This document shows positions 1 through 7,398 of a DNA stretch of 27,164 bases, in pieces; within the stretch, counting starts at the first letter, position 1; each line of letters starts with the position of its first letter. The DNA lies in IMG/VR virus record IMGVR_UViG_3300000227_000026, positions 1 through 27,164 of that record; one strand, written 5' to 3'. The position numbers and the translations under genes are program-made. The notes beneath the pieces are model-generated. The model searched no databases. It worked only from the letters and a program-made list of their open reading frames with translations, and was not told the DNA's origin. The DNA is from a virus.

Positions 1-58
1 AAAATCTGCTGTGCCCCAGCGTACTTAGTCCTATACTTCTAATATTTAAAAGACGCAT
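1..58 (-). CDS. Start of an unidentified protein, cut by the window edge
   Basis: On the minus strand an ATG at 58-56 opens a frame that stays open to the window edge and reads MRLLNIRSIGLSTLGHSRF. A purine-rich AGAGAG stands about four bases upstream of the ATG, and the start lies 20 bases past the stop of the HD-domain gene in the same direction, so it looks like the next gene of the leftward operon. Nineteen residues are too few to identify it. The opening is loosely like the first beta strands of SbcC/gp46-type ATPases, but this is only a resemblance. Confidence 0.4.
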   Translation of the reverse strand, partial: MRLLNIRSIGLSTLGHSRF

Positions 59-78
59 TTAACTCTCTATTAATCAAT

Positions 79-657
79 TTAACAATTGATATTATCACAT
101 AAGATGACTTTTAATGTTTTTTGTGAGGACAAGTAATCACATTGATATACAACTAATTCACAAATATTATAATTATTAATATCTTTTAATATAGATGGTG
201 GAGTCCACGGGCCCATATGATATATAATACAACTTTTTATCAGAGTAAAAACTTTTTCAGGTAATATTGATTTATTTTTTTCTATCATATTACCAGCAAC
301 AATAGGATGGTTTTTATATTCCCAAAAATTTTTACCATAATCTGCCTTTTTACCAATATCATGTAATAATAATGCAGATAAAATAATATCAGTTCGAATA
401 TCTGGTTCTATATTTTTCTTCGGGTCGCCATTCCATTGAAACGCATTAAAGAACATATTTGCGTACCAACAAGCAAGACGAATATGCCAAACAAGACCAC
501 CTTCTTTTGTGGCTTCTAATGGGTGATATTTTCCTGTTGTTGATGCTGGTATTTTCTCAATATAATCTGGTGTATCTTCTAAACACTTAGCTGTAAATTG
601 TCTAATTTGTTGGTTGTGAATCTGCTCCAATATATCTTGAAAAACTCGTATATTCAT
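79..657 (-). CDS. HD-domain phosphohydrolase
   Basis: This 192-residue protein carries the metal-binding residues of the HD superfamily in the right order: H58 in a GLVWH segment, the H99-D100 pair in LLLHDIGK, H117 in NHPIVAGNMI, H147 in IIYHMGPW and D174. The HDIGK form is that of cyclic-nucleotide and general HD phosphohydrolases rather than the YfbR/DatZ dNTPase form, which has a different spacing and an acidic residue after HD. The enzyme is expected to be a cytoplasmic metal-dependent phosphohydrolase; the substrate cannot be read from the sequence. Its place in one operon with ThyX and a dNTP diphosphohydrolase-like gene suggests a nucleotide. The start has only a weak Shine-Dalgarno sequence, and it lies 17 bases beyond the thyX stop, so translation may depend on coupling. 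Family is clear; substrate is unknown. Confidence 0.85.
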   Translation of the reverse strand: MNIRVFQDILEQIHNQQIRQFTAKCLEDTPDYIEKIPASTTGKYHPLEATKEGGLVWHIRLACWYANMFFNAFQWNGDPKKNIEPDIRTDIILSALLLHDIGKKADYGKNFWEYKNHPIVAGNMIEKNKSILPEKVFTLIKSCIIYHMGPWTPPSILKDINNYNICELVVYQCDYLSSQKTLKVILCDNINC

Positions 658-674
658 ATAATAAACTCAACTTT

Positions 675-1307
675 TTATATGTCTATTAATTCGTAAACAT
701 ATGTATTTTTTATAGAATTAAGAATTAAATTTGCTAAATATCTAATCTCAAAATGTGCTGTTTTGTTTAAACGAAGTGTAAGAAAATTCTGCAAAGACCT
801 GATATTAATTGACCAAGTTAAGTTAACTCTTAGTGCTTCTGGAATAAAATACTTCAGAAAATCGTTAGATAAATTTATGGTTTTCTTGAATAATTTCATT
901 CGTTCTACATCGACAAACCATGAGCTTTTTAGAGAAGAAATATATTCATTATAATCTTCTAAGCAATCCCATTCATCTTCTTTATAAAAAGGCGTTACAA
1001 AATATTCTTCTAAATCACCACCACTAATTTTTTCTTTTATAAGCATCTTATCTAACGTAAATCTAGTACTTTGTACAGTTAAAGAAGCATGTCTATGACG
1101 TGCTAGTTCTTGTAGGCAAAGTCTTGATATTCCTGTTATATCAAAATTAATAAACACATGTTCTGCAACTGAACCATGTTTTAACAATTTAATTACATTT
1201 TTAACTGTTTCAAACGATGGATTCTTTGTGTTATATGGTTTTTGTATAGCTGACAATAAAATTTCTTTTGGTGGAAGGTTTAAAATCTGAACATTTATAT
1301 TTTTCAT
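675..1307 (-). CDS. thyX: Flavin-dependent thymidylate synthase ThyX
   Basis: ThyX makes dTMP from dUMP, using FAD, NADPH and methylenetetrahydrofolate, and replaces ThyA in many phages. The 210-residue product has the family signature RHRX7S at R70-S80 (RHRHASLTVQS), followed by TRF. Upstream is the typical helix HGSVAEH (44-50), and the C-terminal segment NIRSLQNFLTLRL with a following EIR is also diagnostic. Its length is normal for phage ThyX. The start has an AAGAG Shine-Dalgarno, and the gene lies five bases after the cysteine-rich small gene in the same leftward operon. It probably supplies dTMP for phage DNA synthesis in an AT-rich genome. Family assignment is secure; activity is inferred from intact motifs. 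Confidence 0.95.
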   Translation of the reverse strand: MKNINVQILNLPPKEILLSAIQKPYNTKNPSFETVKNVIKLLKHGSVAEHVFINFDITGISRLCLQELARHRHASLTVQSTRFTLDKMLIKEKISGGDLEEYFVTPFYKEDEWDCLEDYNEYISSLKSSWFVDVERMKLFKKTINLSNDFLKYFIPEALRVNLTWSINIRSLQNFLTLRLNKTAHFEIRYLANLILNSIKNTYVYELIDI

Positions 1308-1312
1308 TTAAT

Positions 1313-1510
1313 TTACTCTTTTAATTTTCTTATTTCTATGGATTCACCTTCACCACATGCAAGTGTATCTGTTCTAACAACTGGATATCTTGTTTCTGTA
1401 ACTATAATTTCTGGTGGGTATCTTCTACAAATACCTATATTATTTGCTGTTTTTGAAAAGTATTTACACTGTGAACAAAAATCTGGTCTTTTTTCTAAAT
1501 ACTTAGTCAT
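1313..1510 (-). CDS. Small four-cysteine protein, possible metal-binding knuckle
   Basis: This protein has 65 residues with four cysteines (C12, C15, C28, C52) in a C-x2-C-x12-C-x23-C arrangement. The pieces CSQCKYF, GICRRYPP and a final TLACGEGE resemble a widespread family of tiny phage and bacterial proteins with CxxCxxF, CRRxPP and WCGEF blocks, whose function is not known to me. A metal site is plausible. The start chosen is the ATG at 1510, which shares one base with the stop of the upstream gene (TAATG) and follows GGTGG about five bases away. An in-frame GTG at 1519 would add three residues but has a poorer ribosome site. It sits between the dNTP diphosphohydrolase-like gene and thyX, so a role in nucleotide metabolism is possible but unproved. 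Confidence 0.8.
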   Translation of the reverse strand: MTKYLEKRPDFCSQCKYFSKTANNIGICRRYPPEIIVTETRYPVVRTDTLACGEGESIEIRKLKE

Positions 1511-1926
1511 TACTTCCACCCCAATATATTTTTCATCAGTTGTGCCATATCTTCATCTTTGAAAAATTCGTTTGGTATATCGTCTAACTCTTTTGGTAGT
1601 TTACCTATATCTATCATCATTTTAGTTTCTTTTAAACAGAGTAAGTTCCAAATTGCTTGTTCTAAATGTGGTTCGTCTTGCCAGTTAGCAAAAAATTTAA
1701 TCAAATGGCGCATAGCTGAATCAAAGTATCTACTTAAAGGTTGTCCTTTGCGCCAATTTTCTCTACCATATTTATTTGCACCCATTTCTGAAACTTTACT
1801 AACTTCCATAATTGCCATAAATTGCAATAAGCTAGGTAATCCTTTACCATCTTCTATATCTCTTTGGCTTCCAGTAGAAAACTGTTGTCTTTTGCCAGAA
1901 TCTAATACTTGTTTATTTATTGACAT
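1510..1926 (-). CDS. dATP/dGTP diphosphohydrolase-family (MazZ-like) protein
   Basis: This 138-residue protein matches the phage family annotated as dATP/dGTP diphosphohydrolase N-terminal domain (DUF5664). Visible family features are DSGKRQQF near the N-terminus (9-16), the block GANKYGRENWRKG (49-61), the helix RYFDSAMRHLIKF (66-78) and the later HLEQAIWNLLCLKE (87-100). These helices resemble the all-alpha MazG/NTP-PPase fold, with acidic residues as likely metal ligands. Members such as MazZ convert dATP/dGTP to the monophosphates. In some phages that feeds synthesis of 2-aminoadenine nucleotides; in others it probably only tunes dNTP pools. It is the first gene of the leftward operon, with a good AAGGAT Shine-Dalgarno six to seven bases before the ATG. 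Family confidence is good; the exact reaction is inferred. Confidence 0.75.
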   Translation of the reverse strand: MSINKQVLDSGKRQQFSTGSQRDIEDGKGLPSLLQFMAIMEVSKVSEMGANKYGRENWRKGQPLSRYFDSAMRHLIKFFANWQDEPHLEQAIWNLLCLKETKMMIDIGKLPKELDDIPNEFFKDEDMAQLMKNILGWK

Positions 1927-1970
1927 TATATTATCCTTCGTTTATCATAGAATTAAAGCTTTAAAAATAA

Positions 1971-1999
1971 ATTCTAATATAGTTTGACAAAATTGTCAA
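1971..1999 (-). promoter_or_regulatory. Promoter of the leftward nucleotide-metabolism operon
   Basis: Read on the minus strand, a perfect -35 TTGACA (1999-1994) is followed by a 17-base spacer and the -10 TAGAAT (1976-1971), one mismatch from consensus. Transcription would start near 1964, giving a leader of about 40 bases before the ATG at 1926. It is the only good promoter seen for the four minus-strand genes. Confidence 0.75.
1984..1999. promoter_or_regulatory. Inverted repeat in the divergent region, possible operator
   Basis: TTGACAA, two bases, TTGTCAA form a perfect 7-base inverted repeat. One arm overlaps the -35 box of the leftward promoter, and the repeat ends 15 bases before the terL start codon. 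A dimeric repressor or activator bound here could control both directions. The symmetry partly follows from TTGACA occurring on both strands, so it may not be an operator. No convincing rightward -10 lies downstream of the plus-strand TTGACA. Confidence 0.4.
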
Positions 2000-2014
2000 G
2001 AAAGAATTTTAAAA

Positions 2015-3985
2015 ATGATTGGTAACTATAATCCTGAAAAAATAAAACAATTAATATTAAAATCAATCAAAAAGACAGATTTTATTGAAAATTTAATTAA
2101 AGAACATCGGGGAAATGAAGAAATTGTATTAAGTGTTATACAAGATACATTTGAAGAAATATTAAAAGAATCCAATCCTTTTAGATGGGAACCAGTTAAA
2201 CCTCAACAGTTTTTATCAGACCCTTATTTCTTAGGGTTTAATCCAGAAACGGGCGAAGGTGTAGCATCTACTTTGCATGAAAAATTAAAAGAAGAATTTT
2301 GTGAAATACATAAAGAAAATGCTACATATTCTGAAGTAGTTTTAACAGGTGGTATTGGTTGGGGTAAATCTTTTTTTATGGAAATATGTATGATATGGCA
2401 ATTATACCTATTGTCATGTTTAAAAGCACCACAATTATTTTTTGGTTTAGGTGCTAATACAAAAATAGCACTTATGATTATTTCTATCACAGAAAAACAA
2501 AGTAAAAAGAACGTATTTTCTGGTATTAAAGAAGCACTTAAAAAGATACCATACTTTATAGAGAACTTCCAATTTGACTCAAAGAGAGCAACAGAATCGT
2601 TGATATTCCCAAATAATATAGAAATAATGAATGCGACATCAGAACATTCATCGACTATTGGTTTAAATATATATTCAGCTTGTCTTGATGAAGCTAACTT
2701 CTTTAAAAAGGTTACTAATTCTAAGAGAGCACAAGAAGCCGGAGAAATATATGATGAAGCATTAGTTCTTTATCAATCTGTTAGACGTAGGCTAGATGCA
2801 CGTTTCTTACAGAATGGCCATAAGCCCGGAATATTTTACATAGCTTCATCTAAAGTATATCCAAATGATTTCACAGCAACATTAGTGGAAAAAGCAAAAG
2901 AAATAGAACGAGAAAACGGAACAAAGTCTATTTATGTAATGGATTATAATCTATGGACTGTAAAACGTGACAGATATTCCAAAGAAGAATTTAAAGTAAT
3001 GGTTGGTGGTATAAATAGCAGAAGTAGGATTATTGATGAATTTGATAATTTACCTATAGTTGGCGAAGTTATACACGTACCAATGGATTTCTACGATGCT
3101 TTCAGAAAGAATATAGACAATTCTATTCGTGATATTGCTGGTGTTGCTACATACACTGTACAACCATTTATAGGAAACAAAGAATATATTGGAAATGCTT
3201 TTTTACATGGAGAACAATTAGGTTTAAAACGAATATTTTCTGTAGATATAGCAACATTATCACCAAAACCAGAATTTTTACAAACAGAATATATAATACC
3301 ACATAAAATAAGGCACCCAGAGGCCGTAAGATATATAGGTATAGATATCGGTATCAAAAACGATAAGTTTGGTTTTGCTATGGGTTATATAGATGGTTAT
3401 ACATTTGTAAAAAAAGAATATTTTAATGCAGAAAAACAAATGTTTGATACTTATGAAGAAAAGCTACCAAAATTAGTCATAGAAATGCTTCTTGTAATTA
3501 AAAAAGAAGAAGAATTTGGTGAAGTAGAATTATCAAGAGTTAGAAATTTAATCTTGCAATTAATGCGTTTTGGATATAAAATAAGACAGGTTTCAATGGA
3601 TGGTTTTCAATCTACAGATATGTTCCAGATTCTTAAAAGATATGGAATAGAAGGTACTTATATATCTATGGATAAAACAACTGAACCTTATGAAACTTAT
3701 AGAAGTGCATTATATGAAGAAAGAGTTTATTCTGTTTATCACCCTATATTAGAACTAGAATTAAACGAACTTGAAAGAAATTACGTAAGTAAAAAAATTG
3801 ATCACAATAGTAAGGGATCAAAAGATTTATCAGATGCAGCTGGTCAAATTGTTTACAACATGCATATAAATCCTATATACAACGATATGCCATTGTTACC
3901 AGTAAGCATTGGAAATAACAATGAAGATATATCACAATCTTATAATGATATTATTGAACAGTTTGAAAAATGGGCTAGAAACTAA
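2015..3985 (+). CDS. terL: Terminase large subunit (packaging ATPase-nuclease)
   Basis: TerL drives DNA into the prohead and cuts the concatemer. The 656-residue protein has both expected halves. The ATPase half shows Walker A GGIGWGKS (112-119) after an adenine-pocket-like stretch, and Walker B ACLDEANF with D225-E226. The RNase H-like nuclease half shows three metal-binding aspartates in the right contexts: D444 in IGIDIG, D529 in VSMDG and D607 in LSDAAG. Length is normal to slightly long for a terminase with its own N-terminal helices. No small terminase gene is visible nearby; it may lie outside the window. The start follows only a weak AAGAAAG ribosome site, and no strong rightward promoter is seen upstream. 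It begins the rightward structural block and is followed 18 bases later by the portal gene. Confidence 0.93.
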   Translation: MIGNYNPEKIKQLILKSIKKTDFIENLIKEHRGNEEIVLSVIQDTFEEILKESNPFRWEPVKPQQFLSDPYFLGFNPETGEGVASTLHEKLKEEFCEIHKENATYSEVVLTGGIGWGKSFFMEICMIWQLYLLSCLKAPQLFFGLGANTKIALMIISITEKQSKKNVFSGIKEALKKIPYFIENFQFDSKRATESLIFPNNIEIMNATSEHSSTIGLNIYSACLDEANFFKKVTNSKRAQEAGEIYDEALVLYQSVRRRLDARFLQNGHKPGIFYIASSKVYPNDFTATLVEKAKEIERENGTKSIYVMDYNLWTVKRDRYSKEEFKVMVGGINSRSRIIDEFDNLPIVGEVIHVPMDFYDAFRKNIDNSIRDIAGVATYTVQPFIGNKEYIGNAFLHGEQLGLKRIFSVDIATLSPKPEFLQTEYIIPHKIRHPEAVRYIGIDIGIKNDKFGFAMGYIDGYTFVKKEYFNAEKQMFDTYEEKLPKLVIEMLLVIKKEEEFGEVELSRVRNLILQLMRFGYKIRQVSMDGFQSTDMFQILKRYGIEGTYISMDKTTEPYETYRSALYEERVYSVYHPILELELNELERNYVSKKIDHNSKGSKDLSDAAGQIVYNMHINPIYNDMPLLPVSIGNNNEDISQSYNDIIEQFEKWARN

Positions 3986-4003
3986 CAACAAGGGGTTTTA
4001 ATT

Positions 4004-5695
4004 ATGTTTAATGTTATTAGTAAGTTGAAAAAATGGTTTCTTAGTGACGAAATAGAAAAAATAATAAAAGAAACAAAAGCTAGTGTATTAGAAGCTGTTG
4101 GAAATATGGCACCACCAAAATCTTTTGTTGATGACGAAGTTGATGATAGTGCTTATAAGTCATGGAAGTCTTTCATAGATAAAAACATGGAATTAAATGC
4201 TTCTGATCGTATTTGTTATACCGATTATAATAATATGGATGTAGAAGTGCCAGAATTGTCACAGGCGTTGGATGTTAATGCTGAATTTATTACATATCCA
4301 TCAGAAACAGATAAAATAGAAATTTTTAAAGTTAAACATAAATCTGCTCGTGTACAAAAACAGATAGAATCTATGTTAAAACGAATTAATTTTAAACAAG
4401 TCTTGTTTTCTATTATTAGAAATACTTTAAAATATGGTGATAATTTTGAAGAATTGATAACAGACCGGGAAAAGACAATGGTTGTTGAATTAAGAAACAT
4501 TCCTATAGAAACAATGATTCCTAATGTTAAAAATGGTATTATTAACCCGGATTCAGCATACATACAGGTTACTGATACTGGTGAAACTGTAGCTAATTTT
4601 AAAAAGAATGAAGTGTTTCATCTTTCTCTTTGTATAGATCGTGAACGCTGGACTAAATATAGAAAAGGTTTATCTATTCTACATTATTCAAGATTATCAT
4701 ACAGACAATTGAGATTAATGGAAGAAGGATTAATGATATCTAGGCTATCAAGAGCCAACCAAAATTATGCTATGATGCTTGATGTTGGTAATCTTGAAGG
4801 TGATGATGCTATAAACTTTATTAAGAAATATAAACAACAACTTCTTAGAAGAAAGTATATAGACCCAAAAACTGGCAAATGGTCATGGGAATACAACCCA
4901 CTTTCAGTAATAGAAGATATAATATTACCAACAAGACAAGGTTCTGGGGCTAATGTTGTTACACTAAACAACTCAAGCAACACTGGTAAAAATATAGAAG
5001 ATATAGAATATCATCAGAATAAAATGATATATTCTACTCATACACCAAAGATTTTTATTGGTAAAGAAACAGATATTAATTCAAAATCAACATCTGATGT
5101 TCAGATGACTACTTTCTTGAGAAAAATAAGAAGGTTCCAAATGATCTATGAACCTCAGTTAAAACAATTTATTGTAGATTGTATGGGTGTTGAAAAAATT
5201 ACAATATTTCCAGATGAATTTACTATTGAATGGCCTATAAGTAACTTTATAGATGAAGAACGAAAATGGAAAATAGAAAAACTTAAGCTAGATGTAGCAT
5301 CTATACTTAGCGAAATGGCACTTGTTGATGATCTTTATATTTACACAAAAATAATGGGTATGACAGACGATGAAGCACAAGAACTAATGGATAGACTTGA
5401 TACAGAAGAAGAAAACTATAAAGACGAACTAGATGCTATGTTAGCAACTGCCGACGATAAAAGTGATTTAACAGCAAAAGAATTTGAAAATCAACCTGAT
5501 GACGATAATAAAGATGATAAAGATGAAGATGAAGAACCGACAAAAGAAGATATCTTGGCGGCTTTACGTACTAAACTTGGTGAAGAAAAGTTTAATGAAT
5601 GGATTAAAATCCAAAAAATCTTAGATAAACACCCAGAAATTAAACATACTCTTGCTGAACTTGTTATGCTTACACAAGCAAAATTATTCCAATGA
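4004..5695 (+). CDS. Portal protein (T4 gp20-like)
   Basis: The portal forms the dodecameric ring at the head vertex through which DNA passes and to which terminase and neck attach. The 563-residue protein directly follows terL. It shows the pattern of gp20-type portals: an N-terminal region with VPELSQALDVNAEFITYP (about 83-100), a helix-rich clip and stem, and a KMIYSTHTPKIFIG region (about 340-353) in the later half. The C-terminus has a highly acidic low-complexity stretch (DDDNKDDKDEDEEPTKED) before a final helix, which is often disordered and may contact scaffold or protease. A Shine-Dalgarno AAGGGG lies upstream. The last four bases overlap the next start (ATGA), showing translational coupling. 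Identity rests on position, length and overall pattern rather than on a catalytic motif. Confidence 0.85.
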   Translation: MFNVISKLKKWFLSDEIEKIIKETKASVLEAVGNMAPPKSFVDDEVDDSAYKSWKSFIDKNMELNASDRICYTDYNNMDVEVPELSQALDVNAEFITYPSETDKIEIFKVKHKSARVQKQIESMLKRINFKQVLFSIIRNTLKYGDNFEELITDREKTMVVELRNIPIETMIPNVKNGIINPDSAYIQVTDTGETVANFKKNEVFHLSLCIDRERWTKYRKGLSILHYSRLSYRQLRLMEEGLMISRLSRANQNYAMMLDVGNLEGDDAINFIKKYKQQLLRRKYIDPKTGKWSWEYNPLSVIEDIILPTRQGSGANVVTLNNSSNTGKNIEDIEYHQNKMIYSTHTPKIFIGKETDINSKSTSDVQMTTFLRKIRRFQMIYEPQLKQFIVDCMGVEKITIFPDEFTIEWPISNFIDEERKWKIEKLKLDVASILSEMALVDDLYIYTKIMGMTDDEAQELMDRLDTEEENYKDELDAMLATADDKSDLTAKEFENQPDDDNKDDKDEDEEPTKEDILAALRTKLGEEKFNEWIKIQKILDKHPEIKHTLAELVMLTQAKLFQ

Positions 5696-6795
5696 AATTA
5701 GAAGCAAAGTTTTCTAAATCTCTATTAAAACGAAATAATGCCGTGGGGATAACCTACGGTGTTAGTCAATCTGAGCGTAAAGATACTGTTAAACAATTCA
5801 TGCAAACAAAAGCTTCTTATAAACAAGAACTTTTTAAACACATGGATTGGTTTTTAACTGGAAAAATTAATCAAGAACAGTATGAAAAATTACAGAAGGA
5901 CACTATTTCCAAACATTTCACTAATAGTTATTTGTTGGGTAAAAAGTTTAATCAAAGAACAGAAATTAATTTAACAGATGCAGAAAGAAGATTTATTGTA
6001 TATCAAACGACAGAAGAAATGAAATATATGTCAAAATTTGCATCGGATATGATTAATTTGTCTGGTAAAATGTCATACAAAAGAAGAATGAATATGTATG
6101 CTGGTGGATTAGACCCACTATTTAAACTTGGAGATATAGCATATTTACCAGAAGATATGCAAATAGAATGGATTTTGGGAATAACTGATAAACATTGTAT
6201 AGATTGTTTAATGTTTGCCAAGAATAGTCCATACACAAAAAGAACATTACCTGGGGTTCCTAGAAGTTGTAATTCACAATGTTTAAATAATTGTAAGTGT
6301 CATTTGAATTACTATACAAACTATGTAAATACAAATTATACAAACTTTATTATAGATAATTATACATCATCAAGAGATGAAATACCTTCTGAAAACGATT
6401 ACTTTTATATAAAGAATCAAATGGATAACTATTATAATAATCGTTTGAAGTATGAAATGACAAAGTTGGATACATTTTTTGACAAGGCCAAAGAAATTAA
6501 GAATAATCTTAACACTTATATTAATAGTAGAAATTTAGCTGTGTCTGTGATTCTTTATAATGCACAACAGATATCAGAACTTAAAAAGTTTAAAAATAAT
6601 CAATCATTTGATTATATTGAAAATACAACAACACTCAAAAGTAATGATATTGTGAGCGCATTTGTTGGTGGTAAACAAGTTTATGGAAAGGTTAAAGCAG
6701 TAGATGGAACAACTATATTTATAGAAACACTATTTGATAAAAATATGGTTGTTGATATTAGTGTTCATACTGTTTTTAAGATTAACAACAAATGA
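5692..6795 (+). CDS. MuF-type minor head protein with C-terminal SH3-like tail
   Basis: The 367-residue protein has a helical N-terminal half and then a cysteine/histidine-rich core: WILGITDKHCIDC at 160-172, followed by C193, C197, C201 and C203 in RSCNSQCLNNCKCHL. This HCxxC plus CxxxCxxxCxC pattern is what SPP1 gp7/Mu gpF (MuF) minor head proteins show, and it follows the portal as they do. MuF proteins sit inside the head near the portal. The last 50 residues, with SNDIVSAFVGGKQVYGKVKA (about 315-334), look like a small beta-barrel of SH3/Tudor type and are not part of the standard MuF core. The start overlaps the portal stop (ATGA) without its own Shine-Dalgarno, and the end overlaps the next gene the same way. 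Confidence 0.75.
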   Translation: MKLEAKFSKSLLKRNNAVGITYGVSQSERKDTVKQFMQTKASYKQELFKHMDWFLTGKINQEQYEKLQKDTISKHFTNSYLLGKKFNQRTEINLTDAERRFIVYQTTEEMKYMSKFASDMINLSGKMSYKRRMNMYAGGLDPLFKLGDIAYLPEDMQIEWILGITDKHCIDCLMFAKNSPYTKRTLPGVPRSCNSQCLNNCKCHLNYYTNYVNTNYTNFIIDNYTSSRDEIPSENDYFYIKNQMDNYYNNRLKYEMTKLDTFFDKAKEIKNNLNTYINSRNLAVSVILYNAQQISELKKFKNNQSFDYIENTTTLKSNDIVSAFVGGKQVYGKVKAVDGTTIFIETLFDKNMVVDISVHTVFKINNK

Positions 6796-7202
6796 TTACA
6801 AAACAACAATTGTTAGAATATTCAAAAGGACAAAAAGTACTTGGTTCTAATTACTTGCAACGTATTGGAACTACGGGTAATTATATCTATATCTATCCAA
6901 TAGATAAAATACAAAAAATGGGTCGTAGATATAAACAGATATATATTAGATTTATTAAAAAGCATAGAAAATTTCTTAAAAAGATTTCATTAAGATATGA
7001 AGCAACAAATGTAGATATTAAACCAAAAAATTGGTATACATCAATTGTTAGTATGAATACAAAAAATGGTGGAACTTTACAACTAAAAATGTCATTAAAT
7101 AACTATAAGATTAAATCTTATCGTTCTGTTAATATGGGTTCTGGTGGTATTTCGACACAACTTGCAAAAAGTAAAAAAATGGGTATTCTGAGGTATAGAT
7201 AA
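6792..7202 (+). CDS. Small basic head-module protein of unknown function
   Basis: I do not recognise this 136-residue protein. It is strongly basic, with a lysine/arginine-rich helix in the middle (RFIKKHRKFLKKISLRYE, about 56-73) and glycine/serine-rich turns near the C-terminus. The alternation of tyrosine/isoleucine strands (NYIYIYPIDKI) suggests a small alpha-beta fold. Its start overlaps the MuF gene by ATGA and its stop overlaps the next small gene by TAATG, so all three are made from one message by coupled translation. Such a basic protein between minor head protein and protease could be an internal head or DNA-contacting protein, but this is inference from charge and place only. Confidence 0.75.
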   Translation: MITKQQLLEYSKGQKVLGSNYLQRIGTTGNYIYIYPIDKIQKMGRRYKQIYIRFIKKHRKFLKKISLRYEATNVDIKPKNWYTSIVSMNTKNGGTLQLKMSLNNYKIKSYRSVNMGSGGISTQLAKSKKMGILRYR

Positions 7203-7342
7203 TGTTAAATTTAGAAGATACTTTAAAAGCGTACGGATTAAATAAAGAACAAATAGAACACTATTTAATTATTTACAATTCTGCTATTTCAAAAAATATA
7301 CCATATCCACACTATTACACTATGACTAAATTATTTGTTTGA
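7202..7342 (+). CDS. 46-residue protein of unknown function
   Basis: This frame begins at an ATG sharing one base with the stop of the preceding gene (TAATG) and ends at TGA 7340-7342. The ribosome site GAGGT at 7190-7194 lies at a good distance, which, with the coupled start, makes it a credible gene despite its size. The product begins MLNLEDTLKAYGLNKEQIEH and continues with a tyrosine-rich tail; it has one short amphipathic helix and no membrane segment. I recognise no family. The -35 box of the next promoter overlaps its stop codon, marking it as the last gene of the terL-led unit. Confidence 0.6.
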   Translation: MLNLEDTLKAYGLNKEQIEHYLIIYNSAISKNIPYPHYYTMTKLFV

Positions 7343-7368
7343 CATTTAATAGTCATTGTGTTTAAAAT
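7339..7368 (+). promoter_or_regulatory. Promoter before the prohead protease/scaffold gene
   Basis: A perfect -35 TTGACA (7339-7344) is separated by 18 bases from TAAAAT (7363-7368), one mismatch from the -10 consensus. Transcription would start about 25 bases before the protease start at 7399. It would boost protease and scaffold over the upstream portal message, which fits the amounts needed in head assembly. Confidence 0.7.
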
Positions 7369-7398
7369 TATAAGTGAACGCAAATGGAGTGTATTCCT

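Noticed and set aside
79-657. HD protein as a DatZ homologue
   Set aside because: The HDIGK motif and spacing differ from the YfbR/DatZ type, so the link with Z-DNA metabolism is not supported by this gene.
1338-1987. Plus-strand frames opposite the cysteine-rich and MazZ-like genes
   Set aside because: They are shadows of minus-strand genes with family motifs and good ribosome sites; the plus-strand products resemble nothing known.
1984-2012. Rightward promoter for terL using TTGACA at 1984
   Set aside because: At 16-18 bases downstream the best hexamer is TTTTAA, only three of six matches, and the start site would fall inside terL.
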